DNA from: Acidobacteria bacterium SCN 69-37
GTDB lineage: Bacteria; Acidobacteriota; Vicinamibacteria; Vicinamibacterales; SCN-69-37
Reading direction: 5' to 3'
DNA: 64,000 bases
Assembly (NCBI GenBank): GCA_001724025.1
Contig: MEDJ01000023.1
Span: 1 to 64,000 of the forward strand
This document shows positions 15,538 to 24,213 of this stretch, piece by piece (position 1 is the first letter of the stretch; each line of letters starts with the position of its first letter). The translations under genes and the position numbers were made by a program. Below the pieces are notes generated by a model. The model saw only the letters and a program-made list of their open reading frames with translations. It did no database searches and was not told the DNA's origin.

Positions 15538-16143
15538 CTACCAGCGCCGGCCGGAGTCGTAGCGGCCCGCGACCGTGCGGTAGCCCTCTTCGTAGCCGTT
15601 GACGAATCCCGCGCGGTAGTTCGCCTTGTAGGCCTCCTTCGGACCGTAGCTCCGGTTGTAGCCGCGATCCGCGCTGCGGTAACGTCGTTCGCCGATCGGG
15701 TCGAACTGACGCCGGCCGCGCGCGTCGTTCACGCCCGCCTCGTAGCCGTCGCTGTACCCCTGCTGCACGGCCACGTCGACGCGACCCACGACTCGCCCGG
15801 GACCGCGCGTGACCGGACCGTAGCCGCCACGGTCGTTGCGATACGCCGAGCGGTAGCCGGCTTCGAAGCCGCGCCGGAAGTCATCTCGGTACCGATCGCG
15901 ATTGCCGAACTGCGCGCGATAGCCGAGATCGCCACGCCGAAAGTCGACGTGAATCGAGAAGTTGAACGCCGACTGGCGCCGCAGATCCTCGCCACCGGCG
16001 CGGTATCCGCGTTCGTATCCCTGGTCGTAACCCACCGCACCACGCGTGGCCTGCGCGCGCGGCTGCGGACCCCACTGCGCCGACGCGGTCGCAGGGACGA
16101 GTACGGCAAGAGCAAGAACCCAGATCAGATGTCGTCGAAACAT
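15538..16143 (-). CDS. Secreted GY-rich protein of unknown function
   Basis: A 201-residue protein with a clear signal peptide (FRRHLIWVLALAVLVPATASA before Gln). The mature part is rich in Gly, Tyr and Arg, with repeated units of the type GYxxGYxxG (YDQGYERGYRAG, FRRGFEAGYRSAY, VQQGYSDGYEAG, FVNGYEEGYR). It has no cysteine or enzyme motif. I know similar secreted GY-repeat proteins from acidobacteria, but no function. It converges on the permease gene across the palindromic repeat. Confidence 0.7.
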   Translation of the reverse strand: MFRRHLIWVLALAVLVPATASAQWGPQPRAQATRGAVGYDQGYERGYRAGGEDLRRQSAFNFSIHVDFRRGDLGYRAQFGNRDRYRDDFRRGFEAGYRSAYRNDRGGYGPVTRGPGRVVGRVDVAVQQGYSDGYEAGVNDARGRRQFDPIGERRYRSADRGYNRSYGPKEAYKANYRAGFVNGYEEGYRTVAGRYDSGRRW

Positions 16144-16228
16144 TGGCGACCTCCCGGCCGCCCTTTGTGCAAGAGACGGGCCACGATCGCCTTGCGGTCA
16201 TGATGATGCGGATCCGCCTGTTTCGCGC

Positions 16229-16729
16229 CTACTCCGTCCAGAGGAGGACACGCACACCGTCCTGATTCCTGTAGTCGAGGACGAGGGCGGGGCCGATACG
16301 CTCGAGTTCCGGAATGTCGAGCTGGAGCTCGTGCATGTCGAAGCGGCCCTCGCGCCTGCTCGTGCGCATCTTGTCGGGTGTGAAGCGAAGGAGCCAGAAC
16401 GGCAGGGACAGGCGGACGAGTCGCTCATCCTCCGGATTCCACGCCTGCACCATCAGCGAGGAGGGCCGCCGAGACGATGTCGGCAGCGAGGCCAGCGAGG
16501 TCGTGAGCTGGGGGTGATCCCGGGCGTCGAGTTCGTAGAGCGCCTTGCGGTCGCCGAAGTCTCCCGTGATGCGATCGAACGCGCGGATCGCGTCGGCGCT
16601 GTTCGAGGTCTCGGCGTGAACGTGACGCGAGACGTAGTAGACGCCCGCTCCGGCCAGGCACACGAGTCCCATCAGGCCGGCGGCCGCCGTCCCCCCGATG
16701 ATCCAGAACCATGTCCGTCGTGTGGCCAT
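16229..16729 (-). CDS. Membrane-anchored protein of unknown function
   Basis: A 166-residue protein with one N-terminal membrane segment (WFWIIGGTAAAGLMGLVCLAGAGVYYV). A soluble part of about 130 residues has no motif I recognise (ITGDFGDRKALYELD, LPFWLLRFTPDKM, FDMHELQLDIPELER). It starts 12 bases after the end of the gene at 16742-17407, so the two are probably co-transcribed. Extracytoplasmic location of the soluble part is inferred. Confidence 0.65.
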   Translation of the reverse strand: MATRRTWFWIIGGTAAAGLMGLVCLAGAGVYYVSRHVHAETSNSADAIRAFDRITGDFGDRKALYELDARDHPQLTTSLASLPTSSRRPSSLMVQAWNPEDERLVRLSLPFWLLRFTPDKMRTSRREGRFDMHELQLDIPELERIGPALVLDYRNQDGVRVLLWTE

Positions 16730-16741
16730 GTGCCTGATCTC

Positions 16742-17407
16742 CTATACGAGGGCAGGTTCCCGGACGTCCCGTCCGGCAGCGGATCGCGCCATCGGCGTGC
16801 GCAGCACCGGGAAGGCGCGGGCAAGGACGAACGGACGCGCGATCAGCCGGCCGGCCTCGGCAACCGTGGCGAGATCCCGGGCCTCCTGCGCATTGAACGC
16901 ACGGCGGGCCATGCCAAACGCCCCGCGCACGCGGCCGTCGACCGAGGCGATCCACGAGGCCTGCACGCCGTACGCAGCCCCGGCTTCGTACAGCGCGTCG
17001 GGATCGTCGGGCCTCTGCGCGAGCCTGGTCTCGGCCAGGGCGATCGCGCGCGCGACGGTCGTGTGGAATTCGGCGGCGATGGCCGCGGGCGGCGGGCGAA
17101 GATCGAGCGTCGAGCTGGTCAGCCCGCCCGTGTAGTGATCGACGGTGACGGCGCCGCGGTGGAACACCGCCTGGAGCCACAGGATGCCGGCCAGCGTGCG
17201 GTAGGCACGCGACTCGTCGGGCCAGCGGGCCATGGCCGCGCGTGCCGTGTCGAGGGCCGTTTCGTGATCGAGGTCGTACGCGGCGCGGTACGCGACGATC
17301 GCCTGCGCGTCGAGCTCGTCGGCCGCGGCGGGAGCGACGCTCAGCCAGATCGCCGTGAGTGCCAGCGAGACGGCCAGGCGCGGGAAGGAGGACGTCGGAT
17401 GGTGCAC
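16742..17407 (-). CDS. Secreted helical-repeat (TPR-like) protein
   Basis: A 221-residue protein from a GTG at 17407. A signal peptide (LAVSLALTAIWLSVAPAAA) precedes helical repeats of TPR type: YDLDHETALDTARAAMARWPDES and LAETRLAQRPDDPDALYEAGAAYG. The last 40 residues (RLIARPFVLARAFPVLRTP) lack repeat character and might end in an altered frame, but I cannot show this. It is upstream of, and probably co-transcribed with, the membrane protein at 16229-16729. No specific function assigned. Confidence 0.62.
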   Translation of the reverse strand: MHHPTSSFPRLAVSLALTAIWLSVAPAAADELDAQAIVAYRAAYDLDHETALDTARAAMARWPDESRAYRTLAGILWLQAVFHRGAVTVDHYTGGLTSSTLDLRPPPAAIAAEFHTTVARAIALAETRLAQRPDDPDALYEAGAAYGVQASWIASVDGRVRGAFGMARRAFNAQEARDLATVAEAGRLIARPFVLARAFPVLRTPMARSAAGRDVREPALV

Positions 17408-17487
17408 GCGTCAGACAGGACCGGCGACTGCCGAACGTCGAGACATCCGGCGGCCGCCGCAGGAAACACGAATCAGTAGCGCCGACG

Positions 17488-18147
17488 CTACTTCAGCGTC
17501 GCGAGCTTCGACAGATCGACGGCCTCGACGATCTGCCGCACGGCGGCCAGGTCGTCCACGTCGTGACCGGTGGCCTGGACGACGAAGCGGCTGTTGACGA
17601 CGACCGTCACTTCGCCGCGCTTGGCCGGGATATCCCACTCCTCGATGATCGGGTGCTCGCCAATCTTGCCGGATCGCTTGAAGCCATCGTCCGAGCGCTC
17701 CGAGAAGCCGGCCGACAGGAACATCGTCATCGGCGTCAGGAACATTGGATTGAGCGACGCGTCGATGACCTCGAGCTCCACGTTGGCGGCGTCGCGCGTG
17801 TAGCGCGCCTCGGCGCGCGACACCTTGATCGGCATCGACGTCTGCTCGCCGCGGACCCCTTCCTGGGTCCAGCCGCTCACGGTCGGCAGCACGCCCTTCA
17901 GGACCTCGTAGTCGACGACTTCGCCCGAGCCCTGCGCCATCTGCGCCAGGCCCTGCGTCATCTGCTGGAGTCCCTGGGCCATCTGATCGGTGCTGCCTTG
18001 AGCCATCTGCTCGGCTGCGCGCTGCATCTGTTCGGCGCCCTGCTGGATTTGATCGGCCGCGCGTTCGGCCTGCTGCTGTTCGCTGCGGCCGCAGGCCATC
18101 GCCGTGGCGATGGCCAGGCCCACCATCATGAGTCGTTTCGTCACCAT
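17488..18147 (-). CDS. Probable lipoprotein with MAQG/QM-rich helical repeats
   Basis: A 219-residue protein with a lipoprotein-like start: KRLMMVGLAIATAMAC, Cys19 as the likely lipid site, although the -3 residue Ala is unusual. Residues 23-75 are Gln/Met-rich heptad-like repeats (QMQRAAEQMAQGSTDQMAQG, QQMTQGLAQMAQG). A folded domain of about 140 residues follows (YEVLKGVLPTVSGWTQ, KIGEHPIIEEWD) with no motif I recognise. It is an envelope protein by inference. The gene is separate from its neighbours. Confidence 0.65.
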   Translation of the reverse strand: MVTKRLMMVGLAIATAMACGRSEQQQAERAADQIQQGAEQMQRAAEQMAQGSTDQMAQGLQQMTQGLAQMAQGSGEVVDYEVLKGVLPTVSGWTQEGVRGEQTSMPIKVSRAEARYTRDAANVELEVIDASLNPMFLTPMTMFLSAGFSERSDDGFKRSGKIGEHPIIEEWDIPAKRGEVTVVVNSRFVVQATGHDVDDLAAVRQIVEAVDLSKLATLK

Positions 18148-18208
18148 GCCTCCGTCGAGCGTGAAAAAGGGGGAACCGGCGCCGATTCTAACATCCCGGC
18201 CGGACGGG

Positions 18209-19129
18209 CTATTCGGGGGCGTTGTTGGCGGCGGCTTCGGCCGAGGCGACGTACGAGCGACGGGCGCGGACGGTCATGCCGGGGACTTTCACGCGGACGT
18301 CGAGCTGATGGACCTGGCCGTCGAGCGTCTCCGGGGCGAAGCCGAGGACGTACTGACGATGCAGTTCGTCGGCCACGCGCGTGAACGTCGCGTTGAGTTC
18401 GGCCGTGTGCTGCAGCTCGAAATACCCACCGCCGGTCTCGGCAGCCAGCCGCCGGAGGTTCCGATCGGGACGCGTGCGGCGGCCGAGGACCTCGCCCTCG
18501 AGGCCGATGGCGTAAATCATGAAGCCCTCGCGCTGCGCCCGGCGCAGGACGTCGCCGAACCCCACGCGCTGGCTCCTGTCGTCCTCGCCGTCGGTGAACA
18601 CCAGCACGACGCGCCGGCCCGTCTGTCCCGCCAGAGCCGACATGCTCTCGTCGATCGCGTCCCAGAGGAACGTCGGGCTGCCGAACTGGATGTCGTTGTG
18701 CAGGTACCGCACGAGGGCGTCGCGATCGCCGGTGAACTGCGGCATCAGGCGGATCTTGTCGGAGAAGCTGCCGACGCGCGCCTGGTCGCCTGGCAGCAGG
18801 CGCAGGACGAAGCGCTCGGCGGCACTCTTCAGGAACTCGAGGTTGAACGTCATGCTGCCGCTCGTGTCGAGCATGGCGACCACCGTGATCGGCTGCACGT
18901 CGCTCTTGAACAGCCCCAGCGTCTGCAGCTTGCCGTTGTCGTACACCTCGAAGTGTTCCTCGCGCAGGTCGGGGACGAGCCGGCCGCCGGCGTCGACGAC
19001 GGTGGCGTAGATGCCGACTGTCGTGGTGCCGCTGCGGAAGACGGACTGCTGGCCGTGCGGGACTGCCACGAGGGCCGTGGCGAGGATCAGGACGGCGAGA
19101 GCGGGGAACAGACGTCGCGTCATCGGCAC
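18209..19129 (-). CDS. Secreted VWA-domain protein (VWFA-related family)
   Basis: A 306-residue protein with a signal peptide (RRLFPALAVLILATALVAVPHG). A beta segment typical of the acidobacterial VWFA-related group follows (YATVVDAGGRLVPDLREEHFEVYDNGK). The von Willebrand A domain has an intact MIDAS motif: LDTSGSM, a later Thr in SPTFLWDAI, and FTDGEDD. A short beta region ends it (YVLGFAPETLDG). VWA domains bind metal and protein partners outside the membrane. No partner gene is evident beside it. Confidence 0.85.
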   Translation of the reverse strand: MPMTRRLFPALAVLILATALVAVPHGQQSVFRSGTTTVGIYATVVDAGGRLVPDLREEHFEVYDNGKLQTLGLFKSDVQPITVVAMLDTSGSMTFNLEFLKSAAERFVLRLLPGDQARVGSFSDKIRLMPQFTGDRDALVRYLHNDIQFGSPTFLWDAIDESMSALAGQTGRRVVLVFTDGEDDRSQRVGFGDVLRRAQREGFMIYAIGLEGEVLGRRTRPDRNLRRLAAETGGGYFELQHTAELNATFTRVADELHRQYVLGFAPETLDGQVHQLDVRVKVPGMTVRARRSYVASAEAAANNAPE

Positions 19130-19195
19130 CGGTGTCCTCCTAGCCTACGCCGGGTGCGAGGCGGACGCCACCGCCGTTCTGCTAATCTGCCGCGC

Positions 19196-20251
19196 GTGAG
19201 TCGGACAGGAGCCTGGCGCCAGGCGGTCGCCGGGATGGTCATTGCCGCAATCGTGCTGGCCGTGCCGCTCGTCTGGCGCTGGTCGTGGGACTGGCGGGCG
19301 GGGAGCGGTGCGGCGATCGAGCCCAGCTATCTGCCCGCGCTCGAACTCGAGCGCCCACGCGGGCCGTTTGCCGATCACCCCATCGGCTTCCTGCACGACG
19401 TCCAGCCGAAGTTCGTCACGATCGGGGACTCGATGGCTGGACGGATCGATCCCGACGTACTCGCGGCGGTCGGCGGCGGCCCCGTGGCGCCGATCCTCCA
19501 GAACGCGACCGGGTCGGCCTACTGGTATCTCGTCTTCCACAACTACGTGCTCGTCAGCGGTGTGCAGCCGCGCTGGGTCATCGTGTTCTTCCGCGACACG
19601 AACATGACGGACGTGATGTTCCGACTCGATGGTCCGTACCGCTGGAAGCTCGACGAGGTGGCGCAGGATACCGAGCCTGTCCTGAACGCCATCGTCGATC
19701 GGCGCGTGGGTGGCGGCCGGCGGAGCGTGCACCGGCGGATCGACAGCGTCTATCGCGTGGAGCGGACGCGCGAGTGGCTCGATCCGATCCTCAGCCGGTG
19801 GCCCGCGCGGCTGGTGGCCGGCGAGGCCGGCACGGCTCGCCTGCTCGAGCGGACCAACGCGGCATTCGACCTGCCGCGGCTGCGGCCCATGCAGCAGGCC
19901 GACATGGCCGCCGCCGACGACGCCAGTGCGGACTTCGATCGCTTCGTCGAGGCGTCGGTCCTGCCGCAGTTGCTCGATGAGGCGCGGGACGCCGGTATCC
20001 GACTGTGCCTCGTCCGCGTGCTGCGGCGCACGCAGGCCGGCGAGCCGGCCGTCGAGACCCCGGCGCTGGCCCGGTACACGGCCGATCTGCGGCGTTACGT
20101 CGAGGCCCGCGGCGCGGTCTACTTCGACGACCGCGACGATCCCGAACTGGCGGCCCTGCCCTACGCCGACGGCGACCACGTGGCCCGCGAGGCCCGCGCG
20201 CCCTACACGCGGCGTTTCTGGCAGAAGCTGCAGGCGTTCGACGAGCCGTGA
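19196..20251 (+). CDS. AlgJ-like/SGNH-fold membrane-anchored protein
   Basis: A 351-residue protein. The GTG at 19196 is chosen because it opens the membrane segment (VAGMVIAAIVLAVPLVWRWSW); upstream frame is not coding-like. The motif FVTIGDSMAGRID is a GDS block with nucleophile Ser, and DGDHVARE near the end could supply the catalytic Asp/His, as in SGNH or AlgX/AlgJ acetyl transfer proteins. It overlaps the following MBOAT gene by GTGA. Such pairs O-acylate an exported polysaccharide or other envelope polymer. The polymer is not known here. Confidence 0.72.
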   Translation: MSRTGAWRQAVAGMVIAAIVLAVPLVWRWSWDWRAGSGAAIEPSYLPALELERPRGPFADHPIGFLHDVQPKFVTIGDSMAGRIDPDVLAAVGGGPVAPILQNATGSAYWYLVFHNYVLVSGVQPRWVIVFFRDTNMTDVMFRLDGPYRWKLDEVAQDTEPVLNAIVDRRVGGGRRSVHRRIDSVYRVERTREWLDPILSRWPARLVAGEAGTARLLERTNAAFDLPRLRPMQQADMAAADDASADFDRFVEASVLPQLLDEARDAGIRLCLVRVLRRTQAGEPAVETPALARYTADLRRYVEARGAVYFDDRDDPELAALPYADGDHVAREARAPYTRRFWQKLQAFDEP

Positions 20252-21687
20252 TTTTCCACAGCCTCGACTTCGTCGTCTTCTTCCTAATCACGACGGTGAT
20301 CTACTGGCGGCTGCCGCACCGCGGGCAGAACGTGCTGCTCGTGGCTGCGAGCTACCTGTTCTACGGCTACGTCCATCCCTGGTTCGTCGCGCTCATCGTC
20401 GCGACGACGCTGACCGACTACACGGTGGCGCGGCTGATCGAATCGCGACCGGCGCAGCGGCGTCGCTGGCTGGCCGTGAGCCTGACCGTCAATCTCGGGC
20501 TGCTCGGGTTCTTCAAGTATTTCGGGTTCTTCGTCGAGAACGTCCACGCGGCGCTCGCGGCGGTCGGCTGGCACGTGTCGATGCCCGTGCTGCACGTCGT
20601 GCTGCCTGTCGGCATCTCGTTCTACACGTTCCAGGCGCTCGCCTACACGATTGACGTGTACCAGGGACGTCTCGCCGCGTGCCGCAACCTGATCGACTTC
20701 GCGGCGTTCGTCAGCCTGTATCCCCAGCTGGTCGCCGGACCGATCGAGCGCGCGACGCACCTGCTGCCGCAGGTCGAGCAGCGCCGCGCCTGGTCGTGGC
20801 CGCACGCCCGCGAGGCAACGTTCCTCATCGCGTGGGGCTTCTTCAAGAAGCTCGTCGTGGCCGACAACGTCGGCCTGATCGCGGACAAGGTGTTCTCGCT
20901 CGCCGAGCCCGGATTCACCGTCCTGTGGGCCGGCGTGTTCGCCTTCGCGATCCAGATCTACGCCGACTTCTCCGCGTACAGCGATCTCGCGCGCGGGCTG
21001 GCGCGCTGGCTCGGGTTCGATCTGGTGATCAACTTCCGGCACCCGTACATGGCCACCGGGCCCGTCGACTTCTGGCGTCGCTGGCACATTTCGCTGTCGA
21101 CCTGGTTCCGCGACTACGTCTACATCCCGCTCGGCGGTTCACGCCGCGGCCCGACGCGCGCGCTCGTCAACCTGTGGATCACGTTCCTGGTGTCCGGACT
21201 CTGGCACGGCGCGAACTGGAACTACGTGCTGTGGGGCGCGTGGCACGGCACGCTCGTGACCGTCTCGCGGCTGGTGACCGGACGACGACGGGAGACGCCG
21301 CGATCGGACGCCTGGGCGATCGTCGAACCCCTGCGCGTCCTCGCGATGTTCGTGTTGACGTGTATCGGTTGGCTGATCTTCCGCGAGACCGACATGCACA
21401 TGCTCTGGCGCGACCTGACGCTCTCTCCCTGGGACACGACCATCGGCGATCGTCAGATCGGCGGCTACCTGTTCCTGACGGCGGCGGCGTACTCGCTGCC
21501 GCTGTGGATCCACGATATCTGGTCGGTGTACGGGACGCCCGAGCGTGCCGCCGAAACGTCACCCGCGGCCGGTGCCTGGGGCGGCTGGCCGACAATGGGC
21601 AGGGCGCTGCTGGCCGGCGTCGCGCTGGCGGCCATTCTCGTGCTGCGCAGCCGCCAGTCGCTCGACTTCATCTATTTCCAGTTCTGA
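20248..21687 (+). CDS. MBOAT (AlgI-type) O-acyltransferase
   Basis: A 479-residue polytopic protein from a GTG overlapping the upstream stop. It begins IFHSLDFVVFFLITTVIYW, the usual AlgI start. It contains PVGISFYTFQ, VAGPIERATHLLPQ, ADFSAYSDLARG and the motif FWRRWHISLSTWFRDYVYIPLGG, then VSGLWHGANWNYVLWG with the catalytic His. These are the hallmarks of MBOAT acyl transfer across the membrane. With the AlgJ-like partner it forms a two-gene O-acylation module. Confidence 0.93.
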   Translation: MIFHSLDFVVFFLITTVIYWRLPHRGQNVLLVAASYLFYGYVHPWFVALIVATTLTDYTVARLIESRPAQRRRWLAVSLTVNLGLLGFFKYFGFFVENVHAALAAVGWHVSMPVLHVVLPVGISFYTFQALAYTIDVYQGRLAACRNLIDFAAFVSLYPQLVAGPIERATHLLPQVEQRRAWSWPHAREATFLIAWGFFKKLVVADNVGLIADKVFSLAEPGFTVLWAGVFAFAIQIYADFSAYSDLARGLARWLGFDLVINFRHPYMATGPVDFWRRWHISLSTWFRDYVYIPLGGSRRGPTRALVNLWITFLVSGLWHGANWNYVLWGAWHGTLVTVSRLVTGRRRETPRSDAWAIVEPLRVLAMFVLTCIGWLIFRETDMHMLWRDLTLSPWDTTIGDRQIGGYLFLTAAAYSLPLWIHDIWSVYGTPERAAETSPAAGAWGGWPTMGRALLAGVALAAILVLRSRQSLDFIYFQF

Positions 21688-21699
21688 GGAGACACCCCG

Positions 21700-22368
21700 A
21701 TGACCCCCCTGATCGTGTTCGACCTGGACGGGACGCTCGTCGATTCCCGCCTCGACCTGGCCGGCAGTGCCAACGCGCTGCTCGCCGAACGCGGACAGGC
21801 GCCGCTTTCGGTCGACCGGGTCGTCGGCATGGTGGGCGAAGGCGCGCGCGTGCTCGTCGGTCGCGTGCTCGCGGCGGCGGGCACGCCAGCTGAAGGATCG
21901 ACCCTCGACGAGGCGCTCGCGCGATTCCTCGCGATCTACGATCAGCACCTCGTCGACCACACGCAGGTCTATCCCGGTATTCGCGAGGCAATCGAGAGTC
22001 TGGACCGGCACGCCGCGCTCGCCATCCTGACGAACAAGCCAGGTCATCACACGACGCGGCTGCTCGATGCACTCGACCTCCGGGCGCCCTTTGCCGAGGT
22101 CATCGGCGGCGATACGCGTTGGCCGCGCAAGCCCGATCCGTCGTCGCTGCGGCACTTGATGGCCTCGGCCGGCGCCACCCCCGACACGACGATCATGGTG
22201 GGGGATTCACCCGTGGATCGCGACGCCGCGCGTCAGGCCCGGGCGCGATTCTGCCTGGCGGCGTACGGATTCGGCCACGTTCCGCTCGATGCGCGCGACG
22301 GCATGCTGGTGGCTGCCGACTCGCGCGACGTACAGGCCGTGCTGCTCGCGGCCCTGGGGATTGCCTGA
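21700..22368 (+). CDS. gph: Phosphoglycolate phosphatase (HAD family)
   Basis: A 222-residue HAD hydrolase. Motif I is VFDLDGTLVDSRLDL, motif II is LAILTNKPG, the motif III lysine lies in WPRKPDPS, and motif IV is MVGDSPVDRDAA. The cap is a small helical bundle as in Gph, and the length fits. Gph removes phosphate from 2-phosphoglycolate arising from DNA-end repair or oxygenation. A ribosome site (TGAGGAGA) lies 8 bases before the ATG. Other small HAD phosphatases cannot be excluded by sequence alone. Confidence 0.8.
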   Translation: MTPLIVFDLDGTLVDSRLDLAGSANALLAERGQAPLSVDRVVGMVGEGARVLVGRVLAAAGTPAEGSTLDEALARFLAIYDQHLVDHTQVYPGIREAIESLDRHAALAILTNKPGHHTTRLLDALDLRAPFAEVIGGDTRWPRKPDPSSLRHLMASAGATPDTTIMVGDSPVDRDAARQARARFCLAAYGFGHVPLDARDGMLVAADSRDVQAVLLAALGIA

Positions 22369-22402
22369 TCGACACGCGTGCGAACCGCTTGCATAGAATC
22401 GG

Positions 22403-22843
22403 ATGATGACGTCGCTCGAGATTGCGTGGACTGGTGGCCTGTCGTTCACCAGCGTCGGAAACGGCGCGTCGATCGCCATGGCGAGCGGTGACGCCGATCG
22501 GCCGTCGCCCATGCAACTGCTCGGCTATGCCGTGATGGGCTGCATGAGCATGGACGTCGTCCACATCCTCGAGCGCGGCCGTCATCGGCTGACGGCAATG
22601 GCCGTACGGTTCGAGGGCGAGCACGCCGCCCAGCCTCCGCGGCGCTACACGCACGTGACGTTGCACTTCGACATCACGACCAGTGCCGACGCGGCGGTGG
22701 TCGAGCGGGCCATCAATCTGTCGAAGACCACGTACTGTCCCGTGTGGCGCTCCCTCAGGCCCGATATCGAACTGACGACGGTCGCGACCGTGCGGGCGAT
22801 CGACGAGGCGGTGTCCGGATCCGAGCCCTCCGCACAGGGATGA
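22403..22843 (+). CDS. OsmC-family protein
   Basis: A 146-residue protein with the OsmC/Ohr fold. The two conserved cysteines lie in VMGCMSMDVVHILE and KTTYCPVWRSL, and the C-terminal strand is ELTTVATV. Family members reduce organic peroxides through these cysteines. OsmC is distinguished from Ohr only loosely. It overlaps the next gene's ATG by 4 bases (ATGA). ATGs lie at 22403 and 22406. Confidence 0.85.
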   Translation: MMTSLEIAWTGGLSFTSVGNGASIAMASGDADRPSPMQLLGYAVMGCMSMDVVHILERGRHRLTAMAVRFEGEHAAQPPRRYTHVTLHFDITTSADAAVVERAINLSKTTYCPVWRSLRPDIELTTVATVRAIDEAVSGSEPSAQG

Positions 22844-23931
22844 CGAGACCGTCCACACCGAGACCGCCGAGGCGGCTCTATATCGACTGGCTGCGGGGCT
22901 TTGCCGTGCTCTGCATGGTGCTCTGGCACGTCACCGATTCGTGGGCTGTGACGACGGGCCGCGACACGACGGCTTTTGCAGTCGTCGTGTTCTTCGCCGG
23001 CTGGGCCGCGCCGATGTTCCTGTTCCTGGCCGGCCTGTCGCTGCCGTTCTCGGCCGCGGCGCAGATGGCCCGCGGGCGCACGCGCGACGAGGCCGCGCGG
23101 GCGCTGGTCAGACGCGGGTGGATGGTCTTCCTGCTGGCGCACCTGTTCCGGTTCCAGTCGTTCCTGCTCAATCCGGCCGCGTCGTGGAACAGCCTGCTCA
23201 AGCCGGACATCCTGAATGTGCTCGGGCTCGGGCTCGTGATGGCCGCCATCGCCTGGTGGCGGGCAACGTCCGCCCGTGCCCGTGTCTGGTGGCTCCTGGT
23301 GCCGGCGGTCGTGGTGGCGGTCGTCCTCACGCCGTGGGCTGGTGACTGGTGGTGGCCGTCGTTGCTGCACCCGCGGATCGAGGGCTACGTCCGTGTGGCT
23401 GGCGGCAACGCGGTGTTCAGCCTGTTTCCCGCCGTGGCGTACGTGCTGGCCGGCACGTTCGCCGGCAGCCTGCTGACCGAGATTCCGATGGAGCGCGAGG
23501 GGCCGTTCCTCGTACGGGCCGCGCTCGTGGGCGGGGCGATGGTCGGGCTGTCGATGACGCCCGCCGTCGTCCCCGTGCCGGCCGAGCTGCACCGTTGGCT
23601 GGGGCCGGCCGCCCTCGTGGTCCTGCGCGTGGGCGTGATGATCGTGGCGCTGGCCGTCGTGCGCGGGCTGCTGCGTCGACGGAGCGTCAACGGGACGGCC
23701 GGGCCGATGATCGTGCTGGGGCGCGCGTCGCTGATCGTCTACTGGGTCCACGTCGAGCTGGCGTATGGCAACGTCAGTTACCCGCTGCACCACGCGTTGT
23801 CGCTCCCGGGCGCGCTGGCTGGCGTGCTGGCCATGACGGTCCTGATGTACGGGCTGGCGCGCTGGTGGGTGAGCCGGCCCGCCGGTCGTCCGCTGGTCCC
23901 GGCGCACATGGCGGCAACCGGCTACCCGTGA
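22840..23931 (+). CDS. DUF1624/heparan-acetyltransferase-like membrane protein
   Basis: A 363-residue polytopic protein. The ATG at 22840 overlaps the OsmC stop and opens the conserved region, so it is preferred over the upstream frame. The first membrane segment carries IDWLRGFAVLCMVLWHVTDSW, the signature of the DUF1624 group related to heparan-alpha-glucosaminide N-acetyltransferase. Nine or more further segments follow (LFLAGLSLPFSAAAQM, IVYWVHVELAYG). It may acylate an envelope sugar; substrate unknown. Confidence 0.82.
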   Translation: MTRPSTPRPPRRLYIDWLRGFAVLCMVLWHVTDSWAVTTGRDTTAFAVVVFFAGWAAPMFLFLAGLSLPFSAAAQMARGRTRDEAARALVRRGWMVFLLAHLFRFQSFLLNPAASWNSLLKPDILNVLGLGLVMAAIAWWRATSARARVWWLLVPAVVVAVVLTPWAGDWWWPSLLHPRIEGYVRVAGGNAVFSLFPAVAYVLAGTFAGSLLTEIPMEREGPFLVRAALVGGAMVGLSMTPAVVPVPAELHRWLGPAALVVLRVGVMIVALAVVRGLLRRRSVNGTAGPMIVLGRASLIVYWVHVELAYGNVSYPLHHALSLPGALAGVLAMTVLMYGLARWWVSRPAGRPLVPAHMAATGYP

Positions 23932-23964
23932 CCGACGGCCGGCCGTCGGTCGCTGGCTGATAGT

Positions 23965-24073
23965 CGGAGCCCCGAGGCTTCAGCCTCGGGGGGACCCCCT
24001 GGGGCTGAAGCCCCAGGGCTCCGGAACTGCTGAAGCCCCAGGGCTTCGGAGCGGCTGAGGCCGCAAGGCTCCG
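23965..24073. repeat. Cluster of GGGGCTTCAGCCCC-type palindromes
   Basis: Bounded by CGGAGCC at the left and GGCTCCG at the right. It contains back-to-back hairpins: CCCGAGGCT/AGCCTCGGG at 23971-23990 and CCCTGGGGC/GCCCCAGGG at 23997-24018, then two more degenerate units. Relatives lie at 35257-35330 and 49797-49818. It fits a REP-like dispersed repeat family and sits after the DUF1624 gene. Confidence 0.75.
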
Positions 24074-24213
24074 ATCCTGTCCTGCCTGCCGATCGCTGCC
24101 GCAGCCCGCCGCTTGCCGCTTGCCGCCGGCGGGAGTGGCACATAAAATGCCCGCACACACGGCGTGTGCCGGGGCGCGCGTCCCTCCCGGCCCCGGAAAG
24201 GACCCCGCTGCCC